A DNA stretch of 64,000 nucleotides from Filosporella fistucella (lineage: Eukaryota; Ascomycota; Leotiomycetes; Helotiales): assembly GCA_030077755.1 (NCBI GenBank), contig JAQJZZ010000008.1:3534001-3598000 (forward strand), given 5' to 3'. A model generated the notes under the pieces. It did not search any database. It worked only from the letters and a program-made list of their open reading frames with translations, and was not told the DNA's origin. Position numbers and translations under genes: made by a program. Below are positions 12,121-22,460 of the stretch, one piece after another (positions within the stretch are counted from its first letter, which is position 1; each line of letters opens with the position of its first letter).

Positions 12121-13702
12121 GCTTGCGAGCAACTGCAGATGTCTTGTTGAGGAGAAGCACAAACTTTTGAAGGGAGTAGTTGTGAGAAGAGAGATGGATT
12201 TTGGGGGAAAGAAGTGAAAAGGTTGGAAAAGAAGGAAGTCAAAAAGTTAAACTTTACGGCGTTGATATTTGGGATTGAGTGAATCCAACACGTTGGAAGC
12301 TAGGTTGGAGTTCATATTCCTTTGACTGTGGCATGCTCAAATTCGATTTCTAGAAGTGCCTGCTGAGTGTCGAATGTATGCTGCCCTTGCTAAATAATGT
12401 ATTTGTTGTTTCGAGCTAAGTCTAGAATATCAAAAAGAGAATTTGTGCAAGCATCTGAGAGGTTAGACTTTTATAACAATATATAACTGATAAGTTAAAA
12501 GATCATTCAAACAACACGCTACAGAAAGTTTCCGGAAAGAGTCGGGGTAAGACGCACCCGTCATGGCTTCGAGCGCCGAATAGTGGTTATGGAAATGTTA
12601 ACACCTAACTTACTCGCTGACGACCCTCTCTATCACTTGCTCAACTCTAAACTAACCTGGTATACAGCTTCGAAGCTACTGCTATAGATGAAGAAATTTT
12701 AACGTATGCAAACGAGTTCAACAATCGACGATTTTTAACTCGAGATTCGAGATGATTTGCGGCCTGAAAAGCCTTGGAAGCTGTCTCAAAATTGTCGTGG
12801 TTGAGCGAAGTTGGAGGTAATGCCAGGTACGTCATGTGATTATCAGTAACCTCTAAGATCGGTGAACATCCCATACAATTAGGGAGCCAGGAGAAGCTGT
12901 TGACATTAGAGGCTGTTTGAATATCTGTAATCAGTGAACCCAAAGAATCAGAGATAGACGGAGCGCTAATATGAGCGGAGATACATGTGACATGTTCTCC
13001 CCTGGAATTTTTGGAGGGAAAACACACCCGCGCCCTCCTCTGACATTTTCCCCGAATCTTCTGTAATATGAAGCCTACCCTTGTTACCCATTCTTACCTC
13101 TCGTTGTTATGTGCTCCGGATACTTTGGAATCGCGATAATACACACACTCGCACACTTGAAGATATTTTACCTCCTCATTCCTTCCTGGTCGTCGGACAT
13201 GGGCAAAATACGGGTTGCAGTTGCGACCTGTAACGTGGTCAATAATGATCATCGTTATGATGGCATTCAAACCCGATCATCAACCTCTCTTCCACATCCA
13301 GAAGACCGACGATAACATGTCCGTCATAAACGGCCCATTCAAAGAGGTGAAGGGCGGCAAAACCACCGCCGGGCGCAATCTGTAAGGCAGACTTGTAGTC
13401 GGAACGGGGCATTTTCATCCGCCACCAACATCTGCAAAACCCTGGAATAACCAGGGTTTTGATCCTGTCAGCAAGGCTAGCGAATGATGGCAGGAGACTT
13501 TCTTCACCGAAGTCCAATTTAGACAGTTACCATACAATCACGAGCGCGAAGTGCCGTCATTCAGCCAGCTTAGTGACTGCCTGAGTGATTTTCGACATAG
13601 AATAATAGAGCCTTATCAATCCGTCAACTTTGAAAATGATAAGTCTCTCTTCCTTCCTCCACCATAATCCAGGAAGGAGGCTTGAAAGCCTTAATCGAAA
13701 AG
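12121..13702. other. Divergent intergenic region, no gene supported
   Basis: 1.6 kb between the DUF2786 gene and the zinc-cluster regulator, so both promoters should be here. A minus-strand open stretch at 13239-13517 has no ATG start in good context and no recognisable motif. Confidence 0.5.
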
Positions 13703-16255
13703 ATGGAATTTGAGCCTCAGCCTCTAAGCTTGTTGAATTACTCCCAGCACGCCAAGATGGAACATGTTGTGTGGAATAACCCTGATAGCTTTTACTCGAC
13801 ATACAGTACTGACAATTTGACGACAACGGCCGCCTCCAATGAGTTCTCGAATAGTACCATACTCAGTATCAATGCCAATGTATTTCACGAACGCTCTCAC
13901 AACTTCACAAGTGGTCCTATGGCTATCCCGGATTACATGTCACAACCCTCTCCGCTTACAGCTGTACCAGATCTTTACCCAGCGGAGCAAGGCATCGACG
14001 GCTGTGCACTCACTGGCAGTCCCAACGTGTGGCAACCATCGAATGTGGACCTGATCAATGCTCACACAACACCTAGATCGTTCCATTGGGAAAACGAATT
14101 TCATATTAACAACACTGCTGGAGGTTTTACAAGCGTGGAATCTCCTATTGGCCTTTCATATGGAGAGTCAAACACAGCAATCGATCAAGCTCATGCATAC
14201 GACAGTGAAACACTTAAAAACACTTCAGGTTTGACATACGAACAAGATCTCCCATCAACATCAACCATTGTCCAACCGAATAGCTGTACCAACATGTTGG
14301 CCAATCACACCGATGAGAACGTAGTATACTATCATTCCTGTGGTGTTTGTACAGTGGATACTCATACGAAGTCTCCTTCCTATCTCAATCAGGCTTTTGA
14401 TGGCGATATCGTTGCCATGCAGGAAATTCCGTATGGTTTCAGTGGTACGCAATTTGAACATGTATCTCAACCGCTAATGTTTAATATGACAAAAGCAATT
14501 CAATCAGAGAACTTGGAATGTGCCAAACCGACTGTTGATACCGATGACGATACAGCAAAGCAGCTAACCTTCATAAATGAAACCGGGAAAGCGCTGAGGC
14601 ATGAGCTTCCACAAACCAAGTCAACGTTCCAAAATTATATCTTCAGCTTTGGTCTCAAAGCAGAGCCACTCGAAACGAAACGGAAGAGAAAATCTTTCAC
14701 AGACGAGGAGAAACATAAAGTGAAGCTGGTTCGAAGGAATCATGCATGTGCCTGCTGTAGAGCTCGCAAAATCTCGGTGAGCACCACCTTCTTAAGTTCG
14801 AGTCTCCGTATGTTGACTATTTTAGTGCTCTTCAAATGATATTTGTAAGCCATGTCTGAAGAGGGTGAAATCTTCAGCACTAGCCGGTGAGATCTGCGTA
14901 CGTAATAAACTCCAAGATATCTACGTCGGTGTCAAAGGTACGTTGGTTGCCTCATCTCACAGCATATTGTAACCCTTACTTCCTATGTTGATGTCACATA
15001 CTGCTTTCTGTTCTGCTGTTCTGTTGCATTATGATGAGGGAGAAAGGCATGATATCAAGCTGGGACTTTGGCTTATTGAGTATCTGTTATAGATCTCCAC
15101 GGAAAGAGCTTTTCTGCTCGGCGTACAAATTTGCAAAAATTCTTGGAGGCTCTCATTGGACCAGCGCAGAATATCGTCCTTTCCATCGATAGCGATTCTG
15201 GGAAACCAGCGGCTGATTTGCAGCTGCAAGTCATGCGATGCAGTGCTCCCTCTCAATGCCGATGGAAACGGCTCGAGAAAGTTTCGGGAATCTATGTAAC
15301 CTCAGCTATCATATCTGGCGACCGATATGTCATCCTACCAAATTCTCTACCTTCAATCGATGCCTTAGATGTCTTCGGTAGAAAAGCCCTCTCGGCTTCA
15401 GAGGGTTTCCAATCCAGTGATTTGACATTCTTGCTTGACCGGTTTCTTCATCAGTACAATTGTAGTGACAGTGACACAAAATTGGTTAGTATTTCTCGGA
15501 ATTGGCGAAGTGTTACTGATATTGTGCTAGCGATATCTCACAAATTTGACTTCTCGGGTTGCCAGCCTCAACAATCTGGTGGCATATGGATTTGTCAAAT
15601 TTCGAGATGGAAGTTACGACCTTATTGACCAGTCGAGTACTGGAGGGGGCGAGGAAAGATATGTGTCCGAAGTCGTGCATGACCAGATTCGTCTTCTAGC
15701 AGGCACTGGTCTTGAGCCTGCCGAGAGGCGTCTATTCTTGGAGTTGGACAATGTCAATAAGATCATTGCGTCTCAAACTCATGCTCGAATAATTGTTGGG
15801 ATATGTCTACTGAGATTGATGTTACTCTACCGAGATCGTTATGTGCGTGATGAGATTCGAGCGAGCCTTCCCAACCATAACCAATGTAAGCTCAAACGTT
15901 GCTGGTGACGAGTTTCTAACGCGTTCAGGGCATCAATTCCGAATTGAGAAAGCGGCATTCATGTACAGGAGACTGGCAGTTTCTTTTGGATCCTTATGCC
16001 GTGGCCACGACTCACCTTTGACGGTCGATTGGGAGGATGGAGTTGGTCAAGATGGAGTCAATGGCTTGTTTAGAAAACTGTATACCCAGAAATTAAAGCC
16101 AGCCTTTCTTCAGTTCTGTACGTCCACTTCATCCTGGTCACAAAAGCTGCTAATTTTGTAAAGGCGATAAGCTATCGCGTCAACATGATGATGTTTTCAA
16201 GGCACTCATCGCGGTTCCACTGGAACAGAACGCAACAAAAAGACGGAAAATTTGA
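13703..16255 (+). CDS. Zn2Cys6 transcription factor
   Basis: Six exons: 13703-14776, 14826-14937, 15093-15484, 15531-15885, 15929-16117 and 16164-16255, giving 737 aa. All introns are GT-AG and all phases agree. Residues 1-335 are low-complexity, Asn/Ser/Thr-rich. A basic stretch (K-R-K-R-K-S) precedes the zinc cluster at about residues 350-380: C-A-C-C-R-A-R-K-I-S-C, with the third Cys contributed across the first splice junction, then C-K-P-C and a last Cys 13 residues later. The position in the middle of the protein and the long last loop are less usual than the N-terminal 6-8 residue spacing. The C-terminal half resembles the helical middle region of such regulators. Its stop is 83 bp from the stop of the convergent hydrolase. 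The TTG at 13682 was rejected in favour of the ATG at 13703. Confidence 0.8.
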
Positions 16256-16338
16256 TTGTCCATCGTCACCAGCTTCAGCAAACTAAACATATAATTGTAC
16301 TCACCACACTCTTTCCTCAATGCTCAACTAATCTCTAC

Positions 16339-17348
16339 CTAAAGACAGAGGGTCTTTTTCAAAAATTCTACTTGGCGTCCTGCATTCCTAACAAAATTTG
16401 GGCCAGAGTAACCACCAAAGTGGCCACCTGGAATAATGTGAAGCTCTTTGGGTTCTAGAGCTCGAGAATATGCCTTCAAGGCTAGATCTGTCGGAGTCAA
16501 GCTGTCCTTCTCCGCTACTGTCATTAACAATGGAGTTGGAGAGATGTGGTGGATATGGAATGATGGGTCATATGCCCGGAACTCCTCGATGCTACGATTT
16601 CTATGAGTGTTCGGACACGCCAGTACCTCGGATTAATTCTTACGTTTTGACTGTCACCTCATTTTTCCATTTACTTTTCTTTTCCCAATTCGTGAAGAAC
16701 TCATGACTATCTGCAGTTGGAAGTGCAGAAGTGGCAAGGGGATTTGGGTCTACCACGGGGATGGTCTGCGCTGTTTTTCCCGAGGCGCGAGCAATACGAT
16801 CTGTTATGGGTCAGCACACTATCATTTTCGACTTGTGATGCCTTACCTTCTTGGAACATTTCATTCAGACCTCCAATGAAATCTGGTCGGATCAACCTAT
16901 GGAAATTGTCCCAACCACTTACAAGCGGGACCTGGCTCAATACGGCCTTCACTCTTCTATCAACAGCCGCAACCCACAGCACATTTCCACCACTGTACGA
17001 GCTGCCCCAAATTCCGATACGATTCTTATCTACCTCTGGTCTCGATTGAGCATATGTAATTGCGTCGGAGATATCACTGCATTGCAGCGAAGGAATAATT
17101 TCTTGTCTCGGTTGCCCGGGAGCTGCGTCGCTGTCACCGAAACCACGATTGTCGTAGACAAGACAGCTGAGTGGTAATTTGGAGGAGAAATATTCTGCAA
17201 AGGCATCCAGATCCATTTCTTTCAGCGCTGAGAAGCCATGCGAGAGAATTAGACATGGCAGTGTCTCATTGGCTGGGGTTGGAGTGTAGAACCAGCCACG
17301 AAGCGTGACGTAGTCGCTTGTCTTGAAGGAGATGTCTTCACGAGGCAT
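16339..17348 (-). CDS. Alpha/beta hydrolase
   Basis: Exons are 17348-16847, 16800-16644 and 16600-16339, giving 306 aa. Introns are 46 nt (GTAAGG to CAG) and 43 nt (GTAAGA to TAG). The oxyanion segment L-S-H-G-F-S, the nucleophile elbow G-I-W-G-S-S-Y-S-G-G (Ser in G-x-S-x-G), a likely acid in M-T-V-A-E-K-D, and the late His in P-G-G-H-F-G-G-Y form a complete catalytic set. The fold resembles the X-Pro dipeptidyl-peptidase/dienelactone-hydrolase-like group, including fungal polyketide-transferase-type hydrolases. The substrate is unknown. No signal peptide, so probably cytosolic. It is divergent from an SDR 718 bp away, and they may share a promoter. Without splicing the frame would end early with a scrambled C-terminus, which supports the introns. 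Confidence 0.85.
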
Positions 17349-18066
17349 GTTGTATTTGCGGCTTGATCTTATTGGCTACTTCTGGAGATGTGGTGATTTC
17401 AGCTACTACCTATTATGAGCAAAGCTGTGCTTGAGATAACGAATATTGATTTCTTTCTTTTCCAGGACATGGAGCATTTATGAAGTTTAAACGATGATTG
17501 AGATAGGTTCATAGCATTTGTACAGCTAGGAGGTGGGGTAATTATCTTTCAAATGTATTGGTTAGTAGAAGCTCAAGGCTGCACCTGAAAGCTGAACCTA
17601 GATTTGGTGCAACTCCTCACATGTATCTCCCCTTAAAACGTAGCCAATAATCCTATTCTTTCCCACACACTTTGAATACTCAATATCAGCGACAGCGAGT
17701 CAGAAACAATTCCTCTGCTGCTAAAAATCTCAGTGTGTTGACCCCGCAGCTACCCCGCATATCTCAAAGTCCACGAGAAAGTCAGCTCTGACAAGCTTGC
17801 ATGTACCTACTTCGCCGAGCTCACCAATTGTACCCATCTTTCCGAATCCTGCTAGACCTTATCTAAGAAAGGTAGGAACGTGCACATCTGGATCTCTTGG
17901 TCTGGTACTTTGTCCATCGTGACACGGAATTAGAATCGTCGGCCTGCTGCACTTGTTCTCCAGCTAGAAACTTGGGGGTAGTATATAAATTCAGCATCCG
18001 CCCCTGTGCAACCATCTCTGTAACTAAACTCTTACTGCTGAACTCGACCGTCTTGTACAATTTCCA
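17349..18066. other. Shared divergent promoter region (hydrolase / SDR)
   Basis: 718 bp between two divergent starts. It holds a TATA-like element on the SDR side and no coding sequence. Confidence 0.6.
17982..17989 (+). promoter_or_regulatory. TATA-like box upstream of SDR
   Basis: The sequence TATATAAA lies about 80 bp before the ATG at 18067, a plausible position for a core promoter element. Confidence 0.45.
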
Positions 18067-19093
18067 ATGGCATTCCAAGTTTCAGGCAAAACGGCCTTGG
18101 TGACCGGAGGCGGATCTGGCATCTGCCTGGAATTCTCACGACAGCTGGTCAATAGTGGATGTAATGTCATTATTGCAGACCTAGCTCTGACATCAGCAGC
18201 ACAAGACTTTGTTTCACAGACACAAGGGAATGCCAAAGCTGTGTTTAAGAAGACTGATGTGACGGATTGGGCACAATTGCAAGCTGCATTTGATGCCGCA
18301 ATCAGTGAGTTCGGGTCGCTGGATATTGTTTGTCCTGGCGCAGGGACTTTTGAACCTGTAAGTAATTTCTCGCTTTCGCATATAATCTCGCATTCCACGC
18401 TCTTCAGACGATGTTGAAGCTGATTTGCTCAAGCCCTGGTCCAATTTTTGGCATTTCAATGAAGGCGTCGATACAGTAGCCTCCAATTCGTACAAGACTC
18501 TCGAGATCAACATTACTCACCCGGTGAGGGCAACACAACTTGCTATTGATAGCTTCAAACGCCAGAAACATGGTCATGGGGCAGTTATCCTCATTTCCTC
18601 GATAGCAGCTCAGATGGCTGGCTTCCCAATTCCCTTGTATTGTCTCAGCAAGGCGGCTATCTCCTCTTTTGCCCGCTCTTTAGGTCCATTGGAACAAGCA
18701 GCCAATATCAGAGTCAACGCCATCGCTCCAGGATGTGTGAAGACACCAATTTGGACAGAGGATAAATTGCCATGGAGAGATGAGGAGACAGAAGTATGGG
18801 TTAGTACGGAGAGAATCGCAGAGAAGATGTTGGATATGATACAAAAAGAAGAGTATGTGGGAGGAACTGTTCTGGAGGTTGGCGTTGATACGGAGAGGAG
18901 TGTTCAGATCTTGAATGATCCTGGTACTGATAGCTCCGGAAAGGGACTTGGTGCCACGAAGATTATGGACGGTGTGTATAATGCCTTTGGATTGATTGAG
19001 ACAAAGTTTGGACAGCCGAGCGGGGCAAATGGAGATGCGGTGAAAGTCCCAGAAGGTGCGCATGAACATAGAGAGGTTCGAGGGGTAGTATAG
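18067..19093 (+). CDS. Short-chain dehydrogenase/reductase
   Basis: Exons are 18067-18357 and 18434-19093, giving 316 aa. The intron uses GTAAGT and an AAG acceptor. A nearer CAG acceptor would break the frame, while the AAG one yields G-T-F-E-P-P-W-S-N-F-W, a string common in fungal SDRs of this group. The Rossmann motif T-G-G-G-S-G-I is at residues 13-19, followed by D-V-T-D and the catalytic Y-C-L-S-K-A-A (Tyr and Lys of Y-x-x-x-K) with Ser in I-S-S-I-A-A. NAD(P)-dependent oxidoreductase; substrate unknown, though the family resembles 15-hydroxyprostaglandin-dehydrogenase-like SDRs. It may work with the divergent hydrolase. Confidence 0.88.
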
Positions 19094-19811
19094 GCAGGAC
19101 TTCGAGCTGTGAAAGGCGTTCTAGTATCTCTACTTCAATTCATCTCGAAATTTGAAATGCCTTTCGATCGGTCCAGATCGAGATCATATATTTATGAGCT
19201 CGAGATGTTTAATCGATATTCGATGCACATCATAGTCGCCTCATTGAAAATTATCCCCCTTGAATAACCGAGTGATTTTCGGCTAATGGCTGATGAAGGG
19301 GAATGTGAATGCCTTGAGGCTCTATGTTCAACACGAATGCCGAATCAGTATGTTCTTCCCGAGAGTACTTCCTAAATACTAGCCAAATAATGTTGTGAAA
19401 TATTTGAAACTTAGACTCTGCCACGAAGCCGACCGGAATTCTCATTGGTGTACTGTATCACCGTCATTTCATGGCTCTAGTGACTTAGATGTACTCACAT
19501 GTCCTAGTAAGAGCCGGCGAATTCTGGTACAAAGAAAAACCTCTACATAGGAATGAATGCCATTGTTGATAAGCGCCAGCAGCACTTTGCTGAAGAGTAT
19601 TGAGCTATAATATACAGCACGCTTGAGGCATCGAGCTATGGGCTAGTACCTAACAGGCAGCCAGCAAGCCTCACGGCTTACACCTGAAGAGGGGCCGACA
19701 CCCACAAAACGCTTGCCCTCTGGTGAGGCCAAAAAAATTACTACACAAATTCTACTCCGCACAGCCCATAGAAACGCAACATATCACCTCAAAACGTTGA
19801 GAGAAAAGTGC
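19094..19811. other. Intergenic region, no gene seen
   Basis: About 720 bp after the SDR stop. Short frames only. Confidence 0.5.
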
Positions 19812-19815
19812 AAAA
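19812..19815 (-). terminator. Pol III oligo-T terminator of tRNA-Gly
   Basis: On the minus strand a run of four T residues starts six bases after the tRNA discriminator base, with a second T-run 9 nt further on. This is the expected RNA polymerase III stop signal. Confidence 0.6.
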
Positions 19816-19841
19816 GTAAATGCACCCTCCGGGAATCGAAC

Positions 19842-19892
19842 CTACATTATGCGTTAATAACGATACATGGACGCTTCTAACTGCTGACTTAC
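19842..19892 (-). other. 51-nt GT-AG insertion in the T-stem of tRNA-Gly
   Basis: On the minus strand it begins GTAAGT and ends TAG, and contains TATTAAC about 15 nt before the AG, close to a fungal branch-point sequence. The junction is ambiguous by a 3-nt GGT direct repeat, but one placement gives GT-AG ends. It also contains a short GCGT/ACGC inverted repeat. See findings. Confidence 0.7.
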
Positions 19893-19906
19893 CCGGGGCC
19901 AGCGCA

Positions 19907-19921
19907 GACATTTGATGAGAA
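19907..19921 (-). other. Canonical-position tRNA intron (15 nt)
   Basis: It lies between A37 and T38 of the anticodon loop, where nuclear tRNA introns normally sit. Confidence 0.7.
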
Positions 19922-19957
19922 TGGGAAGCGCTGATTTTACCACTAAACCAAGAGTGC

Positions 19958-20501
19958 AGCCATAAAGCGTGCAGTAGCAAACTGATGAAAATCCAGGGCT
20001 TATCTGCGTACCTATATGCAACAAGAAAGTGTTCTTGACGGAGGTTTTGCTTCCTACAATTAAACACTATGGTATTGCAAAGAAGATGCAAGTCTTATAG
20101 CCTGTATAGTACCCAGAGTACGTCTAGCCCGGTATAATAAATGATTCAAAGCAATCGTCAGCATTCTTAGAGTCTGATATCGGTCGGCCCTTGGTCATGT
20201 TGTCGCTTATACCGGTGTTACTCTGTACCATCATACTTCGTAGTGGAGCCCGAGCCTGGGCTGCTGCTCCTTGTGAAGACCTCCCAGCATTAATCATTGG
20301 AATGATCTGTAATCTGGGTTTGAAAAGCAAAGCAGTGAACAACGTTCAATTTCTTTGCTTGGGTCGTCTTTAAATGCCTAAGGCGCCTTTCATTGGTTTC
20401 GAATACTGCCCCACTAGTCTCCAGCTATCTCAGCCTCGTGTCTCGCGAAGTATCTTGATTTCTCCAAATCCTGATTTCGAACGCTCGACGATACGCACAA
20501 C
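19958..20501. other. Intergenic region, promoter side of GET4
   Basis: No gene seen between the tRNA 5' end and the GET4 start. Confidence 0.5.
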
Positions 20502-21576
20502 ATGAGCTCCAAAATTGAGAAGATTATTGTGCGGCTGCAGGGCAAGTGAGTAACTTAATTTACTACTACGGAGAAGTCACTAAATGATCCTAGGATTACG
20601 GAGGGGCAATACTATGAAGCTCAACAACAAACCCGAGTTGTCGCTGCACGATACGTCAAATCCGAAAGTTGGGACGCAGCTATAGACATACTCTTCAATG
20701 TCTCCCAATCTCTCTTGAAAGCTGGACAGGGTGGAAGCGGCGGTGATTTGGGATTGTTTCTGATCGAGGTGTACAAACAGGCGGAGCTGAAGCCGGATGC
20801 GACAAATAAAGGAAAGTTGTTAACGCTGTTACGCCTCTTTGACAGCGAAGAGCCCACTCGGAAGAAGTTTATTGGAGAGATGATCGGGTAAGTTGAGTCT
20901 TGGAGTGTTGGAGGATTGAGCTGATGTTTGTAGATGGTCTGCAAAATGCGGCGAGTACCCCGCTGGCGAGCCAGATTTACACCATGTAGCAGGTTCATTA
21001 TATGCAGAGGAACACGATGCTTATGATGCTGAGCGACATCTTGCTCTTGGAACCAAGGATTCTCCTGAAGTCTTTGCGAAGTTGGAGTATGAATGGTATA
21101 CCCAGGATGATTCTCACACAGCCGCCCTCTACGCTGCCCGAGCAGTATTCCCATATCTTCTTACCGGCAATGTGCGTGATGCCACGAAATCACTACGACT
21201 GTTTACAAGCAGATTGACGGAGGCAAACAAGGGCTTGAGTGTACAGGACTTGAGTAGCAATGGTTCAGACATGAGGATTTACCCAAGCATTCCATTGCTG
21301 AACTTCCTGGGTCTGTTACTGCTGGCTGTCCAGAAGGGAAGCGCAGATTTATTCCGCCAGCTCAAGACAAAATATGCAGTCTATATCAAGGAGGTAGGAA
21401 TTTGGGAGGAAGCATTGACCTCGGTTGGTGAGATGTATTTTGGTATCCAGCGGCCAAGACAGGGCAACCCTCTCTTTGATATGATGGGAAGCATGTTTGG
21501 AGGTGGTGCTGCACCAGCAAAACCACAACCAAAGCGTGTAGGAGCATCAGCACCAGCGGCAGAAGGTCTAGACTGA
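20502..21576 (+). CDS. GET4: Golgi-to-ER traffic protein 4 homologue
   Basis: Exons are 20502-20545, 20594-20887 and 20934-21576, giving 326 aa with GT-AG introns of 48 and 46 nt. Get4 is the alpha-helical-repeat scaffold that with Get5 hands tail-anchored membrane proteins to Get3. Family marks: the early G-x-Y-Y-E-A-Q-Q-Q-T-R, then A-R-Y-V-K-S-E-S-W-D-A-A-I-D-I-L-F, G-G-D-L-G-L-F-L-I-E-V-Y, then H-H-V-A-G-S-L-Y-A-E-E-H-D-A-Y-D-A-E-R-H and the late N-F-L-G-L-L-L-L-A-V-Q. The Gly/Pro/Ala-rich tail around F-D-M-M-G-S-M-F-G-G-G is also typical. Cytosolic. The first exon codes only 14 full codons. Confidence 0.93.
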
Positions 21577-21657
21577 ATCAATCTATTCAAACTTCCACAA
21601 TTTATTACAATCCCAGGGTATCAAAAACGCCATTTCTGCCAAACCAGAACCAGTGAA

Positions 21658-22198
21658 CTACCGTCTGAAATCATCTTCCGCTTCGTACATCCAATTGTCT
21701 TCTGACAATGCTGCGACCTTTGCTCGTAGACTTGCTCGTACGGCATCAAGTAATTCTGCAAATATCAGCTCAGTCAACGTCCTTGCGACGTCTAAAATAC
21801 ATACCTGCGGGCTCACTAGGAGCTCTATTCCTATCTCTCTGATGATGCCTCACAGCATCCGCTAACCTCTGCCGCTCTTCTGCAAACAAATCAGCCCTCT
21901 GTTGCTCCGCTCCCACATCAAACTCCTCACTCTCTTCTTCATCGGCATGCCCCGCCTCCTCCTGATCATCCCATGCCTGCATGGGCAAATCTCCAATCTC
22001 AAATTCCCCGTTCTTATCTCTTATAACGATATCTGACGAGTCGTCTTCGAGCTCGATGTCTAATCTTAGAGTCTCCGTAGAAGTCGAAGTAGAGGAAGTA
22101 GTAGGTCTGCGACTGAGGTGTTGATGAAAAAGGTTACGGCGCACTCCTGTTGTGCGCTGACTAGTCGAGCTAGTTGCTCCTTGCCGTCGCTCTGGCAT
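21658..22198 (-). CDS. Small acidic hypothetical protein
   Basis: Exons are 22198-21805 and 21755-21658, giving 163 aa. The intron is GTATGT to CAG, 49 nt. Splicing replaces a short tail with a convincing C-terminus (E-L-L-D-A-V-R-A-S-L-R-A-K-V, then D-N-W-M-Y-E-A-E). The N-terminus is basic and Ser/Thr-rich with R-R-N-L-F-H-Q-H-L. The middle is strongly acidic (D-D-S-S-D-I-V-I-R-D, E-E-E-S-E-E-F-D-V). A final helix carries A-x-x-R-x-R-L-A-D-A-V-R-H. I do not recognise the family. Its stop lies 82 bp from the convergent GET4 stop. Confidence 0.65.
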
Positions 22199-22460
22199 GG
22201 CGATGGTTGGTTTGTATGCTGTAACGAATGACTTGTGCCGTCGCAAAAGGAATACTGGAGGAGCTTGAATGTGATTGTTTAGAGGGTTTGTTGATGGGCT
22301 ATGAGGCTTGAGACAGGCCCAGCCTCGCTTGTGGGGCAATCGCCGCGAGTATTCTGGGTGCCCTCATCTATCATTGTATTCACCCTTTCTCGTGCTGTTC
22401 ATGTTTCTCATTTGTCTTTGAATGCGCTCATCATTCTTCTTAAGAGCGGTAGCATTCAAA

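Larger units (their letters stand above)
19821..19957 (-). tRNA. tRNA-Gly (anticodon CCC) with two insertions
   Basis: Reading the minus strand from 19957, the acceptor strand GCACTCT pairs with AGGGTGC at 19828-19822 (one G-T pair), with discriminator A at 19821. The D-arm GTTT-AGTGGTA-AAAT and the anticodon stem AGCGC/GCGCT follow. The loop TTCCCAT has U33 and anticodon CCC (decodes GGG). A 15-nt insertion (19907-19921) sits at the canonical 37/38 intron site. The T-stem is split by a second 51-nt insertion at 19842-19892. Removing both gives a 71-nt tRNA with CCGGG-TTCGATT-CCCGG as T-arm, close to other fungal tRNA-Gly. The A box TGGTTTAGTGGT is intact. The B box GGTTCGATTCC also stays intact because the insertion ends in G. 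A T-run terminator follows. Confidence 0.85.

Noticed and set aside
13239..13517. Minus-strand frame of 92 codons upstream of the zinc-cluster regulator
   Set aside because: No ATG start in good context and no recognisable family. It lies in a divergent promoter region.
18408..18433. CAG acceptor at 18407 for the SDR intron
   Set aside because: It shifts the frame. The AAG acceptor at 18433 restores the conserved P-P-W-S-N-F-W string and the correct phase.
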